From: DASXMR01 sp036495525
GTDB lineage: Bacteria > Actinomycetota > Actinomycetes > Streptosporangiales > Streptosporangiaceae
Assembly (NCBI GenBank): GCA_036495525.1
Contig: DASXMR010000120.1
Coordinates: forward strand, 1-23,446
Direction of reading: 5' to 3'
Length of the DNA stretch: 23,446 nt
This document shows positions 1 through 8,068 of this stretch, one piece after another. Under the pieces are notes generated by a model. That model did not search any database. It was not told the DNA's origin and was given only the letters and a program-made list of their open reading frames with translations. Made by a program: the position numbers and the translations under genes. How positions within the stretch are numbered: position 1 is the stretch's first letter; each line of letters opens with the position of its first letter.

Positions 1-160
1 GCCAGTCCCGGCGTCTGGGCCGATCCGGCCGTGCGGGCTGATCCCGCCGGTCGCCCCGGTTCCGCTGGTCTGCGCGGCTCCGGCATTCCTGTCTCGGATC
101 CGGCTGTCCCCCCGGTGGCTTGGCTGCCGGGCTCAGCGCCCGGGCCAGCACTATCGTTAG
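1..160 (+). other. Possible 3' end of an upstream gene, unassigned
   Basis: Two plus-strand frames stay open from the window edge. The frame starting at base 2 ends at TAG 158-160 with roughly 80% G/C at third positions, and a hairpin follows 7 bp later. The frame starting at base 1 stays open to TGA 328-330, has lower third-position G/C and reads as Pro/Ala/Gly-rich low complexity. Neither product resembles a family I recognise, and a non-coding origin is equally possible. I favour the frame ending at 160 only because of the hairpin after it. Confidence 0.15.
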
Positions 161-166
161 GCCGCC

Positions 167-190
167 GGGCCTGCCCTAGACGGCGGGCCC
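167..190. terminator. Candidate hairpin terminator
   Basis: GGGCCTGCC (167-175) pairs with GGCGGGCCC (182-190) over 9 bp, with one G-U wobble in the plus-strand RNA and a 6-nt loop. There is no T-tract, which is usual for actinobacterial terminators. It would end transcription entering from the left of the window. Confidence 0.3.
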
Positions 191-607
191 GAGCAGCCGC
201 AGTGCCGCCGCCAGCCTGCTTCCGGCGCGCTGAGCGTGCCCCAGCAGCCGCACCCCGCGACTGCATCGAGCTTGCCCCCGGCACGCGCCTGGGTAGCCCG
301 CCGGTCTCGTCCTCCGGCGGCGGCTGGTGACGGTCATCTGTCATATGTGCTACACCCCCCAGGGTGCAACGGCGGGTATGCGCCGCGTGCCCTTTGCCAG
401 CGCAGCACACTGCGATCACCGGTTCAACCGGAATGCTGCATTGTCCTCACTTGGCGTGCAGCTTTGTCACCGTTCGACTGTTGCTCGTGGCCCCGCGTTG
501 ACCGGCCGGCGAGCCAGCCGTTAGCGTCCATGTCCAGACAATCCGCATGGTCAGGAAGAGCCGCAGGCACCGCCCGGGGCGGGCCAGCGCGGGAGGAGCC
601 AGGCAGC
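191..607 (+). promoter_or_regulatory. Gene-free region upstream of malate synthase
   Basis: No convincing gene lies here. The malate synthase frame is open back to about 236, but the added residues are low complexity and unlike the family. A dyad CCGGTT-C-AACCGG sits at 419-431 in a locally less GC-rich stretch (about 415-480). It could be an operator for aceB, for example for an IclR- or GntR-type regulator, but this is a guess. No clear -35/-10 pair was identified. Confidence 0.3.
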
Positions 608-2209
608 GTGAACGACACCCAGGTCCAGATCACCGGCCCGTCCGGTGACCGGTACGACGAGATCCTCACCCCGGAGGCCGTCGCGCTGGTGGCGGAGCTG
701 CAGCGGGAGCTCGGCCCGCGGCGCGCCGAGCTGTTGCGGGCCAGGGCGCAGCGCCAGCAGGAGCTGTCGGCCGGCGGCACGCTCGACTTCCTGCACAGCA
801 CTCGGGCGATCAGGGAAGACCGTAGCTGGCGGGTGTCGGCGCCGGCGCCAGGGCTGGTCGACCGGCGGGTCGAGATCACCGGGCCGACCGACAGGAAAAT
901 GACGGTCAACGCGCTCAACTCCGGGGCCAAGGTCTGGCTCGCCGACTTCGAGGACGCCAATACTCCCCTGTGGGAGAACATGGTCACCGGCCAGCTCCAC
1001 CTCAAGGACGCGCTGGACCGCACCATCGGCTTCACCAGCGAGGAAGGCAAGTCCTACCAGCTGCGCCCCGACGACGAGCTGGCCACGATCGTGGTCCGGC
1101 CGCGCGGCTGGCACCTGGCCGAGAAGCACATGCTGGTCGACGGCGAGCGGGTGTCAGGCAGCCTGTTTGACTTCGCCCTCTACTTCTTCCACTGCGCCAG
1201 GCGTCAGCTCGACAAGGGCAAAGGCCCGTACTTCTACCTCGCCAAGATGGAGAGCCACCTGGAGGCGCGGCTCTGGAACGACGCGTTCAACCTGGCCCAG
1301 GACCGGCTCGGCATTCCGCGCGGCACCATCAGGGCGACGGTGCTGATCGAGACCATCCCGGCGGCGTTCGAGATGCACGAGATCCTCTACGAGCTGCGCG
1401 AGCACAGCGCGGGCCTGAACGCCGGCCGGTGGGATTACCTGTTCAGCATCATCAAGAAGTTCCGCACCCGTGGCGCCGATTTCGTGCTGCCTGAGCGCAA
1501 CTCGGTGACAATGACCGCGCCGTTCATGCGCTCCTACACCGAGCTGCTGGTCGCGACCTGCCACGCTCGCGGTGCGCACGCGATGGGCGGGATGGCGGCG
1601 TTCATCCCCAGCCGCCGTGACCCGGAGGTCAACGAGGTCGCGCTGGCCAAGGTCCGCGACGACAAGACCAGGGAGTCGGGCGACGGCTTCGACGGATCCT
1701 GGGTCGCCCACCCAGACCTGGTGCCCATCTGCCGGGAGGTGTTCGACGGCGTGCTCGGCGATGCACCTAACCAGCTCGGCAAGCTGCGCCCCGACGTCAG
1801 CGTGGACGCCGCCGACCTGCTCGCTATCTCGCAGACGCCCGGCCAGATCACCGAGGCCGGCCTGCGCAACAACGTGAGTGTCGGCCTGCAGTACCTGGCC
1901 AGCTGGCTGGCGGGCACCGGCGCAGTGGCGATCTTCAACCTGATGGAGGACGCGGCGACCGCGGAGATCGCGCGCTCACAGGTCTGGCAGTGGATGCACA
2001 ACGACGTGAAGCTGGCCGAGGGTCCGCAGGTGAGCAGGGAACTGGTCGAGCTAATTATCAGCGAGGAGCTGGCGAAGATCAGGGAGCAGTCCGGCGCCGC
2101 CTTCGACGCCGGCCGCTACCAGCAGGCCGTCGCGCTGTTCACCGAAGTGGCGCTCGCCGACGACTACGCCGATTTCCTGACCATCCCCGCCTACGAGCGC
2201 ATGCCCTAG
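608..2209 (+). CDS. aceB: Malate synthase A
   Basis: This enzyme condenses glyoxylate with acetyl-CoA to give malate and CoA in the cytosol, in the glyoxylate shunt and glycolate assimilation. The 533-residue product has the usual size for the A isoform. The malate synthase signature is present around residues 264-279 (R-E-H-x-x-G-L-N-x-G-x-W-D-Y-L-F). Near the C-terminus the NLMEDAATAEIARSQVWQW block matches the region that carries the conserved acidic and CoA-site residues in this family. The GTG start at 608 is chosen because GGGAGGAG (591-598) lies 9 nt upstream and the protein then begins where the family does. An in-frame ATG at 530 lacks such a site. Two hairpins follow the gene, so it is probably monocistronic. 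The nearby glcDEF operon supplies glyoxylate. Confidence 0.95.
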   Translation: MNDTQVQITGPSGDRYDEILTPEAVALVAELQRELGPRRAELLRARAQRQQELSAGGTLDFLHSTRAIREDRSWRVSAPAPGLVDRRVEITGPTDRKMTVNALNSGAKVWLADFEDANTPLWENMVTGQLHLKDALDRTIGFTSEEGKSYQLRPDDELATIVVRPRGWHLAEKHMLVDGERVSGSLFDFALYFFHCARRQLDKGKGPYFYLAKMESHLEARLWNDAFNLAQDRLGIPRGTIRATVLIETIPAAFEMHEILYELREHSAGLNAGRWDYLFSIIKKFRTRGADFVLPERNSVTMTAPFMRSYTELLVATCHARGAHAMGGMAAFIPSRRDPEVNEVALAKVRDDKTRESGDGFDGSWVAHPDLVPICREVFDGVLGDAPNQLGKLRPDVSVDAADLLAISQTPGQITEAGLRNNVSVGLQYLASWLAGTGAVAIFNLMEDAATAEIARSQVWQWMHNDVKLAEGPQVSRELVELIISEELAKIREQSGAAFDAGRYQQAVALFTEVALADDYADFLTIPAYERMP

Positions 2210-2261
2210 CCGCCCGCCAGAACCCAGCCCAGCCGGGGCGAGTAGCCCGCCGCCCCAACAC

Positions 2262-2305
2262 CGCGGGAACCCTGCTGTCGTCACAGCAGCACCAAGGGTC
2301 CCGCG
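2262..2305. terminator. Imperfect hairpin after aceB
   Basis: CGCGGGAACCCT pairs with the AGGGTCCCGCG side, and GCTGT pairs with ACAGC around a CGTC loop, with an asymmetric bulge of about 7 nt on the right arm. It starts about 50 bp after the aceB stop and probably terminates aceB. It shares the GGGAACCCTGCTG core with the second hairpin downstream. Confidence 0.5.
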
Positions 2306-2399
2306 CTGCTGCCGCTGACAGCCCCGGCGGCCCTGTGCCCACCCCGCGAGCTGGCCGGCAGAGCCCAGCTCCCGCCGGGGCGAGCAGTCCGCCAGAGAC

Positions 2400-2444
2400 A
2401 GCGGGGGAACCCTGCTGCGGTTACCGCAGCAGGGTTCCCCCGCT
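2400..2444. terminator. Perfect 21-bp hairpin terminator
   Basis: The left arm 2400-2420 and right arm 2424-2444 are exact inverted complements over 21 bp with a TTA loop. There is no T-tract. Such long GC-rich stems act as terminators in actinobacteria. It insulates the padR promoter from aceB readthrough. Confidence 0.65.
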
Positions 2445-2519
2445 GCTGCCGGTGGCAGCTCGGGCGGTGCTGGCTGTCAGCCGACTGGCGCGGCGCTGAA
2501 CTCAGGCGCATGGTGTCCG

Positions 2520-2548
2520 TTGACTTGTCTTGCGTGACAAGACATCAT
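2520..2548 (+). promoter_or_regulatory. padR promoter with dyad operator in the spacer
   Basis: A candidate -35 TTGACT (2520-2525) and -10 CATCAT (2543-2548) are separated by 17 bp. The spacer holds TGTCTTG-N5-CAAGACA (2526-2544, running 2 bp into the -10), which overlaps a second dyad CTTGTC-N6-GACAAG (2524-2541). The predicted transcription start falls at or next to the ATG at 2556, so the mRNA would be leaderless. The dyad placement fits autorepression by the PadR protein. Confidence 0.5.
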
Positions 2549-2555
2549 GTGAGGC

Positions 2556-2930
2556 ATGCCGACCGACGGGGGTCTCACCGAGCTGCGCCGTGGCGTGCTC
2601 GGGCCGTGCGTACTGGCGCTGCTGGAGCAGCGGCCACGGTTCGGCCTGGAACTGGTCCGTGACCTGGCCGATGCCGACGGCCTGCTCACCAGCGACGGCA
2701 CCGTCTATCCGCTGCTGAACCGGCTGCGCGACGCCGGCCTGGTGACCAGTGAGTGGCGGGACAGGGAAGGCGAGCGTGCCCGCCGCTACTACTTCGTCAC
2801 TGAGGCGGGCCGAACGACCCTCAAGGAGTTCCGCGCTGAATGGGGCCAGTTCTCGGCCACCGTGACCGCCGTACTCGGACACAGCAGCACGGCACCCTCA
2901 CCCGAGACACCGAAGGGAAGCCGGCCATGA
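2556..2930 (+). CDS. PadR family transcriptional regulator
   Basis: This is a 124-residue winged-helix repressor. The PadR pattern is clear: an opening L-R-x-G-V-L-x-x-x-V-L-A-L-L helix, a G-L-E-L recognition segment, T-V-Y-P-L-L-N-R-L-x-x-x-G-L-V, then a wing with R-x-Y-Y. The C-terminal helix is short, as in the small subgroup that pairs with HAAS/DUF1700 membrane proteins. There is no usable ribosome-binding site before ATG 2556, and an ATG at 2547 is followed at once by TGA, so a leaderless start at 2556 is most likely. Its stop overlaps the next start (ATGA, 2927-2930), so the two genes are translationally coupled. It probably represses its own promoter through the dyad at 2526-2544. The inducing signal is unknown. 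Confidence 0.88.
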   Translation: MPTDGGLTELRRGVLGPCVLALLEQRPRFGLELVRDLADADGLLTSDGTVYPLLNRLRDAGLVTSEWRDREGERARRYYFVTEAGRTTLKEFRAEWGQFSATVTAVLGHSSTAPSPETPKGSRP

Positions 2931-3802
2931 GCGGCACGGCACTGGACCATCCCCTCGTCCAGGACTACATACGGCGCCTGGAGAACGCCCTCCTGCGGTT
3001 GCCAGCGAAACAGGCCGTTGAGCTCAGGGAGCAGTTAACCGCCCACCTCGACGACGCGCTGCATTCTGACGTCAGCGACGAAGAGGTCTCAGCCGTGCTC
3101 AGCCGCCTGGGACGGCCAGAGGAACTGGTCAGCGAGGCTGGGCCTGGCCCCCGCTCCGTCGAGCGGCCCATACTGCCTGGACCACGAGCCTGGCTGCGCG
3201 GGCTGGCCCGACTGCGCTGGCGCGGCTGGTCGATCATCGTGGCGAGCCTCGCTGCCCTCGCAGCCATCATCGGCTACACCATCGTGCCCCTTGCTGGCGT
3301 ACCGCTTACTGCTGGCTCCGGTGACTACTCGTGGTGGTACGCCCAAGACAGGCTGCATTCACGTGACACGTACCCGATATTCGGCGAGGACACCACCGAG
3401 GTGCGGGTTCGCTCCGGTCAGCGCCAGGGGCTCTTCCTCCCGATTTACAATCCGAGCAACTTGACAGTGGAGGTGCTCGGACCCGGTCCTGAGTTCATCA
3501 CGCCCGGTGGCCTAGAGGGCCAGGTGGCGCTCGCGACGACGAATCCGCTTACTATCGGCAGCCAGGTGCAGGGGCTCAGGTATCAGCTGCCGGTGATCAT
3601 CCCGCCGCATCAGACCCGCATTCTGCGCGAACTGTGGACCTCGACCGTCTGCATCAGTCCCGGTGCCGCCACAGCGGCCGATTCTGTGTCGCTACGGGTC
3701 CGGGTGGGCTGGATCATCCGGGATGAGAACGTGCCGTTTCACCAGGGTTTCGCCCTCAAGGGACCGAGCACTGGACAGAACAGCGCTGGCGAGTGCGTCT
3801 GA
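2927..3802 (+). CDS. HAAS-domain single-pass membrane protein
   Basis: The 291-residue protein has three parts. Residues about 9-70 are a cytosolic helical HAAS/DUF1700-like domain (Y-I-R-R-L-E-x-A-L-x-x-L-P, then a G-R-P-E-E-L end). Residues 101-123 are a single hydrophobic membrane segment preceded by Arg-rich sequence, so the N-terminus should be inside. Residues about 130-291 are an extracytoplasmic beta-rich domain I do not recognise, with two cysteines near the end (242 and 290) that could form a disulfide. GAAGGGA at 2911-2917 serves as ribosome-binding site. HAAS proteins encoded next to PadR regulators are thought to act in envelope signalling. The outer domain probably sets the specific role, which I cannot name. 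Confidence 0.75.
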   Translation: MSGTALDHPLVQDYIRRLENALLRLPAKQAVELREQLTAHLDDALHSDVSDEEVSAVLSRLGRPEELVSEAGPGPRSVERPILPGPRAWLRGLARLRWRGWSIIVASLAALAAIIGYTIVPLAGVPLTAGSGDYSWWYAQDRLHSRDTYPIFGEDTTEVRVRSGQRQGLFLPIYNPSNLTVEVLGPGPEFITPGGLEGQVALATTNPLTIGSQVQGLRYQLPVIIPPHQTRILRELWTSTVCISPGAATAADSVSLRVRVGWIIRDENVPFHQGFALKGPSTGQNSAGECV

Positions 3803-3951
3803 GGCCGATCCAGGGCGCAGGCCAGAGACCAGCCGGACCAGATGTCTGGGCGCATCGACGATGCCGTGCAGCACCGCGAGTGGCGAAGTTGGCTCCGGTG
3901 GAGCAGGCTGGAGATCTCATTGGCCAGTCAGCGAGCGCGGCGGGAGGCATC

Positions 3952-5463
3952 GTGACAACGAGTACAGCCGGCGCCGTTGCGGTCAGCCAGGCGGCGGCCG
4001 ACAGCATGGCAACAGCAGCGCTGGTACCCGCGCTGACCGGGATCTGCGGGCCGGGCGCGATCGTTACCGACCCGGCTGAGCTGCGCACCTACGAGTGCGA
4101 CGGGTTGACCTCGCACCGCTGCTCCCCCGGCCTGGTCGTGCTGCCGGAGACCGCCGAGCAGGTCGCTGCCGTCGTGGCCGAGTGCTTCCGCGCTGGCATC
4201 CCGTTCATCGCCCGCGGCTCGGGCACCGGTCTGTCCGGCGGCGCCCTCCCGCGCGCCGACGGCGTGCTGATCGTGATGTCGAAGATGCGCAAGATCATCG
4301 AGATCGACGCGGCGAGCCGGCGGGCGATCGTGGAGCCCGGCGTCACGAACCTGGCGGTGAGCAAAGCCGTCGCGCCGTTTGGCCTGTTCTACGCGCCGGA
4401 CCCGTCCAGCCAGGTGATCTGCTCGGTTGGCGGGAACGTAGCGGAGAACTCCGGCGGCGCGCACTGCCTCAAGCACGGCTTCACCACGCACCACGTCAGC
4501 GGGCTGCAGATCGTCACGCCGCAGGGCGAGCTGACCTGGCTGGGCGACGGCACAAGCGCGGCTCCCGGCTATGACCTGACCGGCGCCTTCACCGGATCCG
4601 AGGGCACCATCGGCATCGTCACGAAGGTCATCGTGAGGCTGACCAGGACCCCCGAGGCGGTGACCACGCTGCTGGCCGCGTTCAAGACCATGGGCGCCGG
4701 GGGCACGGCGGTGTCGCAGATCATCGGCTCGGGCATCCTGCCCGGCGCGATCGAGATGATGGACGCGCTGGCGATCGAGGCGGCCGAGGCGGCGGTCGCG
4801 TGCCGGTACCCGGAAGGCGCAGGCGCGGTGCTGATCGTGGAGCTCGACGGGCCGGCCGGCGACGTGGTGCGGGAAACCGAGGCGGTGCGCGACATCTGCG
4901 AGCAGGCAGGCGCGTATGAGATCCGGGAGGCCAGCGACGCGGCCGAGCGCACCGCGATCTGGACGGGCCGCAAATCCGCGTTTGCCGCCGTGGGCCGGAT
5001 CAGCCCGGCTTACATCGTGCAGGACGGCGTCGTGCCGCGCACCGCGCTCGGCGAAGTGCTCGACAAGATCGCCGCGCTGTCGGCCGCCTCGGGCATCAGG
5101 GTCGCGAACGTCTTCCATGCCGGCGACGGGAACCTGCACCCGCTGGTGCTGTTCGACGACGCGGTGCCCGAGGCGTGCGAGGCGGCCGAGGAGCTGTCCG
5201 GCGCGATCCTCGACCTGTGCATCGAGCACGGCGGGTCGATCACCGGCGAGCACGGCGTCGGCACGGACAAGTCGAAATACATGCCGAAGATGTTCGGCCC
5301 CGACGACCTGGACACCATGCAGCTGCTGCGCTGCGCGTTCGACCCGGCTGGCCTGTGCAACCCGGGAAAGGTGTTTCCCACGCCCCGGCTGTGCGGCGAG
5401 GTTCCCGGCGTCCGCACTGCCCCGCACCCGCTGGTCGCGTCCGGCCAGGTCGAGCAGTTCTGA
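3952..5463 (+). CDS. glcD: Glycolate oxidase FAD-binding subunit GlcD
   Basis: This is the catalytic flavoprotein that oxidises glycolate (possibly also D-lactate) to the 2-oxoacid. The 503-residue product has the FAD_binding_4 fold first: RGSGTGLSGGA, GGNVAENSGG and FTGSEGTIG are the FAD-contacting blocks. The FAD-oxidase C-terminal domain follows, with HAGDGNLHP and TGEHGVG. The GTG at 3952 follows GGGAGG (3942-3947). The open frame continues upstream but that sequence is not family-like, and an ATG at 4006 is an alternative. Its stop TGA overlaps the glcE ATG at 5463. D-lactate dehydrogenases share this fold, but the GlcE and GlcF partners next door favour glycolate oxidase. Confidence 0.92.
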   Translation: MTTSTAGAVAVSQAAADSMATAALVPALTGICGPGAIVTDPAELRTYECDGLTSHRCSPGLVVLPETAEQVAAVVAECFRAGIPFIARGSGTGLSGGALPRADGVLIVMSKMRKIIEIDAASRRAIVEPGVTNLAVSKAVAPFGLFYAPDPSSQVICSVGGNVAENSGGAHCLKHGFTTHHVSGLQIVTPQGELTWLGDGTSAAPGYDLTGAFTGSEGTIGIVTKVIVRLTRTPEAVTTLLAAFKTMGAGGTAVSQIIGSGILPGAIEMMDALAIEAAEAAVACRYPEGAGAVLIVELDGPAGDVVRETEAVRDICEQAGAYEIREASDAAERTAIWTGRKSAFAAVGRISPAYIVQDGVVPRTALGEVLDKIAALSAASGIRVANVFHAGDGNLHPLVLFDDAVPEACEAAEELSGAILDLCIEHGGSITGEHGVGTDKSKYMPKMFGPDDLDTMQLLRCAFDPAGLCNPGKVFPTPRLCGEVPGVRTAPHPLVASGQVEQF

Positions 5464-6740
5464 TGGCGGCCATCCCGGCACAGCTCGCGTCGGCGTGCGC
5501 CGCAGTTCGTGACGCCGGGCCGGCCGACCAGGTAGCCGGGGTGCAGCCGCGCTACGTGGCAGCGCCCGCCAGCACGGCCGAGGCCAGTGCCGTGCTGCGC
5601 GCCGCGGCGGAGCTCGGCCTGGCCGTGCTGCCGCGCGGCGCGGGCACCAGGATCGCCTGGGGAGCGGCGCCGGCTAGCTGCGACCTGGTCGTTGACATGA
5701 AAGGGATGGACCGGCTGGTCGAGCACGCAGCAGGCGACCTGGTGGCAACCGTGCAGGCCGGGGCGAGCCTCGCCGGGCTTGGCCAGGCGCTCGGCCGGAC
5801 CGGGCAGCGGCTGGCGCTCGACCCGGCCGGGCCGGCCGGCACCGTCGGCGGCCTGATCGCGACCGGCGCGGCCGGGCCGCTGCGGCTGCGCTACGGATCA
5901 CCACGTGACCTGCTGATCGGCATCACCGTCGTGCGCGCCGACGGCACCGTGGCCTCCTCCGGCGGCAAGGTGGTCAAGAACGTAGCCGGCTACGACCTCG
6001 GCAAGCTGTACGCCGGGTCGTACGGCACCCTCGGGCTGATCACCGAAGCGACGTTCCGGCTGCATCCGAGGCCGGCCGCGGTCGCGTACGTGACCGCTGA
6101 CTGCGCCGGCCAGGACGAGGCGCACCGGCTGATCGCGGCGGCCGTCGACTCGCCGCTGACACCGTCGGCAGCGGAGATCAGCTGGCCGGCCGGCCACGCG
6201 CCGATCCGCGCCGGGATCTTGCTGGAGGGCGACCAGGCTGGCACCGCCGAGCGCGCGGCGCGGCTGTGCGGCCTGCTGGACGAGCTGGCGGAAGACTCGG
6301 CCGTCAGCTCGCCTGACCCGCCGCCGTGGTGGGGCACGGCGCCGGACGGCGACGGCACGGCGCTGCGGATCGCGTTCTGGCCCGGCCAGCTGCCGGCCGT
6401 GCTCGGCGCCATCCGCGCTGCCGCGGCAGCGGCCGGCCTTGACCCGGCGGTGGCAGGGTCGGCCGGGGCCGGGGTGCTGACCGCCGGGCTGCCTGGCCAG
6501 GCCGATCCAGCGGCGGTGGCAAAGTTCGTGACCGCCGTGCGCGAGTCCCTGGCCATGGGACCGGCCGAGCCGACCGGGCTGACCAGGGCGAGCGCCGTCG
6601 TGCTGCACGCGCCGGCCGGGGTGCGTGACCTGGTGGACATGTGGGGCCCGGCCCCGTCGCTCGCGCTGATGCGGGCGGTCAAGGACCAGTTCGACCCCGA
6701 GCACCGGATGGCGCCCGGCCGGCTCGCCGGAGGAATCTGA
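5463..6740 (+). CDS. glcE: Glycolate oxidase FAD-binding subunit GlcE
   Basis: This second FAD-binding subunit of the GlcDEF complex has 425 residues and lacks the full oxidase C-terminal domain, as expected for GlcE. The FAD-binding half carries LPRGAGTRIAWG, then GTVGGLIATGAAGPLR-type glycine-rich sequence, and GGKVVKNVAGYDLGKLYAGS, the typical GlcE block. The C-terminal half is Ala/Gly/Pro-rich and poorly conserved. The start ATG overlaps the glcD stop (TGATG), and the stop overlaps the glcF ATG at 6740. The three subunits should therefore be made in balanced amounts. Confidence 0.9.
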   Translation: MAAIPAQLASACAAVRDAGPADQVAGVQPRYVAAPASTAEASAVLRAAAELGLAVLPRGAGTRIAWGAAPASCDLVVDMKGMDRLVEHAAGDLVATVQAGASLAGLGQALGRTGQRLALDPAGPAGTVGGLIATGAAGPLRLRYGSPRDLLIGITVVRADGTVASSGGKVVKNVAGYDLGKLYAGSYGTLGLITEATFRLHPRPAAVAYVTADCAGQDEAHRLIAAAVDSPLTPSAAEISWPAGHAPIRAGILLEGDQAGTAERAARLCGLLDELAEDSAVSSPDPPPWWGTAPDGDGTALRIAFWPGQLPAVLGAIRAAAAAAGLDPAVAGSAGAGVLTAGLPGQADPAAVAKFVTAVRESLAMGPAEPTGLTRASAVVLHAPAGVRDLVDMWGPAPSLALMRAVKDQFDPEHRMAPGRLAGGI

Positions 6741-8068
6741 TGACGACGCTCGATCCGACCGGCGAGCTGCGCGCGGTGGTGTCCGACTGTGTGCACTGCG
6801 GCTTCTGCCTGCCAGCCTGCCCGACCTACCAGCTATGGGGCGAGGAGATGGACTCGCCGCGCGGCCGGATCCACCTGATCGCGCAGTTGCTGGACGGCGC
6901 GCAGGCCAGCGACACGGCGGCGGCGCATATCGACCGCTGCCTGGGCTGCATGGCCTGCGTCCCCGCCTGCCCGTCCGGGGTCCGCTACGACCGGCTGATC
7001 GAGGCGGCGCGCAGCTGGACCGAGGAAACGCCGCCGGCGCCGCGGCCGCTGCCTGCCCGCTCGGCCAGGGACCGCATGCTGCGAGCGGCGATCTTCCGCA
7101 CCTTCCCGTATCCCCGGCGGCTGCGGGTGCTGCTCGCGCCGCTGCGGGCGGCGCAGCGCACCGGCCTGGACCGGCTGGCTCAGCGCGGCGGCCTGGCCGG
7201 GCGGCTCTCACCGGAGCTAGCCGCCGCGCTGCGGCTGGCGCCGGCCAGGGCAAGCAGCCAGTCCCGCCGAAGGCTGCCCGGCCGGCTGGCCGCCAGCGGG
7301 AAGCGGCGGGCGGTGGTCGGCATGCTCACCGGCTGCGTACAGCAGGTGTTCTTTCCCCAGGTCAACGACGCGACTGCGCGGGTCCTAGCGGCCGAGGGCT
7401 GTGACGTCATCATCCCGGCCGAGCAGCGCTGCTGCGGGGCTCTGTCGTTGCACGGCGGCCGCCGGCAAGAGGCGGCCGGCTTCGCCCGCCATGCGATCGA
7501 GGTGTTCGAGCTGGCCGGCGTGGACGCGATCGTGGTGAACTCGGCCGGCTGCGGCTCGGCCATGAAGGATTACGCTGACCTGCTGGCCGGCGATCAGGAC
7601 TGGGCAGCGCGTGCCGCCGGGCTGTCCGGCCGGGTGCGCGACTTCAGCGAGTTCCTGGCCGACCTCGGCCCAGCGGCCGAGCGCCATCCGCTGCCGGTCA
7701 CGGTTGCCTATCACGACGCCTGCCATCTGGCCCACGCACAGCGGGTGAGCGCACAGCCGCGCGACCTGCTCCGCGCGATTCCCGGCCTGCGGCTGGCCGA
7801 GATTCCCGATCCTGGCGTCTGCTGCGGATCGGCTGGCGTCTACAACCTCGTGCAGCCGGGCCCCGCGCGTGAGCTGGGCGAGCGCAAGGCCGACGCGGTC
7901 CAGCAGACCGGTGCGGACCTGCTGGTGTCAGCCAACCCCGGCTGCACCATGCAGATAGGCGCGGCGCTGGCCGAGCGCGGCCAGAAGTTGCCGGTCGCGC
8001 ACATCGCTGAAGTGCTGGCCACGTCGCTGGCTGGCCAGGCTGCCGAGACACTGCTGACATCACGGTGA
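6740..8068 (+). CDS. glcF: Glycolate oxidase iron-sulfur subunit GlcF
   Basis: This is the electron-transfer subunit that carries electrons from the flavin subunits to the membrane quinone pool. The 442-residue product has two 4Fe-4S ferredoxin motifs, C-x2-C-x2-C-x3-C-P, at Cys17/20/23/27 and Cys67/70/73/77. Two CCG domains follow, with Cys-Cys-Gly at about residues 231 and 361, the non-cubane cluster or heterodisulfide-reductase-like domains of this family. The ATG at 6740 overlaps the glcE stop, and GGAGGAA at 6728-6734 is the ribosome-binding site. The stop codon lies at the edge of a 16-bp palindrome belonging to the next regulatory region. Confidence 0.93.
   Translation: MTTLDPTGELRAVVSDCVHCGFCLPACPTYQLWGEEMDSPRGRIHLIAQLLDGAQASDTAAAHIDRCLGCMACVPACPSGVRYDRLIEAARSWTEETPPAPRPLPARSARDRMLRAAIFRTFPYPRRLRVLLAPLRAAQRTGLDRLAQRGGLAGRLSPELAAALRLAPARASSQSRRRLPGRLAASGKRRAVVGMLTGCVQQVFFPQVNDATARVLAAEGCDVIIPAEQRCCGALSLHGGRRQEAAGFARHAIEVFELAGVDAIVVNSAGCGSAMKDYADLLAGDQDWAARAAGLSGRVRDFSEFLADLGPAAERHPLPVTVAYHDACHLAHAQRVSAQPRDLLRAIPGLRLAEIPDPGVCCGSAGVYNLVQPGPARELGERKADAVQQTGADLLVSANPGCTMQIGAALAERGQKLPVAHIAEVLATSLAGQAAETLLTSR

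Larger units (their letters stand above)
2233..2460 (+). repeat. Degenerate tandem duplication of a hairpin unit
   Basis: Two diverged units about 140 bp apart share the same order of elements. Each has CCGGGGCGAG (2233 and 2375), then GGGAACCCTGCTG (2265 and 2405), then a closing arm followed by CGCTGCTGCCG. The first hairpin is imperfect and the second is perfect. This suggests duplication of a terminator-like element, followed by decay of one copy or repair of the other. Confidence 0.5.

Noticed and set aside
236..607. Extended N-terminus of malate synthase from ATG 236 or 530
   Set aside because: The added residues are low complexity and absent from the family. The GTG at 608 has a strong ribosome-binding site and gives the normal length.
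3928..5481. A 517-codon open frame on the minus strand opposite glcD
   Set aside because: It mirrors glcD in very high GC DNA, where antisense frames stay open. The product is Arg/His/Asp-rich with no family motifs, while glcD has clear motifs.
5898..7253. A 451-codon minus-strand frame opposite glcE/glcF
   Set aside because: Arg/Ala/Pro-rich shadow sequence that spans two real genes with strong motifs.
7402..7409. A full TGACGTCA inside glcF, and another inside the HAAS gene at 3067-3074
   Set aside because: Both are isolated copies within coding sequence and may be chance. They show that single copies occur as background, so only the clustered, regularly spaced copies at 8067-8260 are treated as operators.
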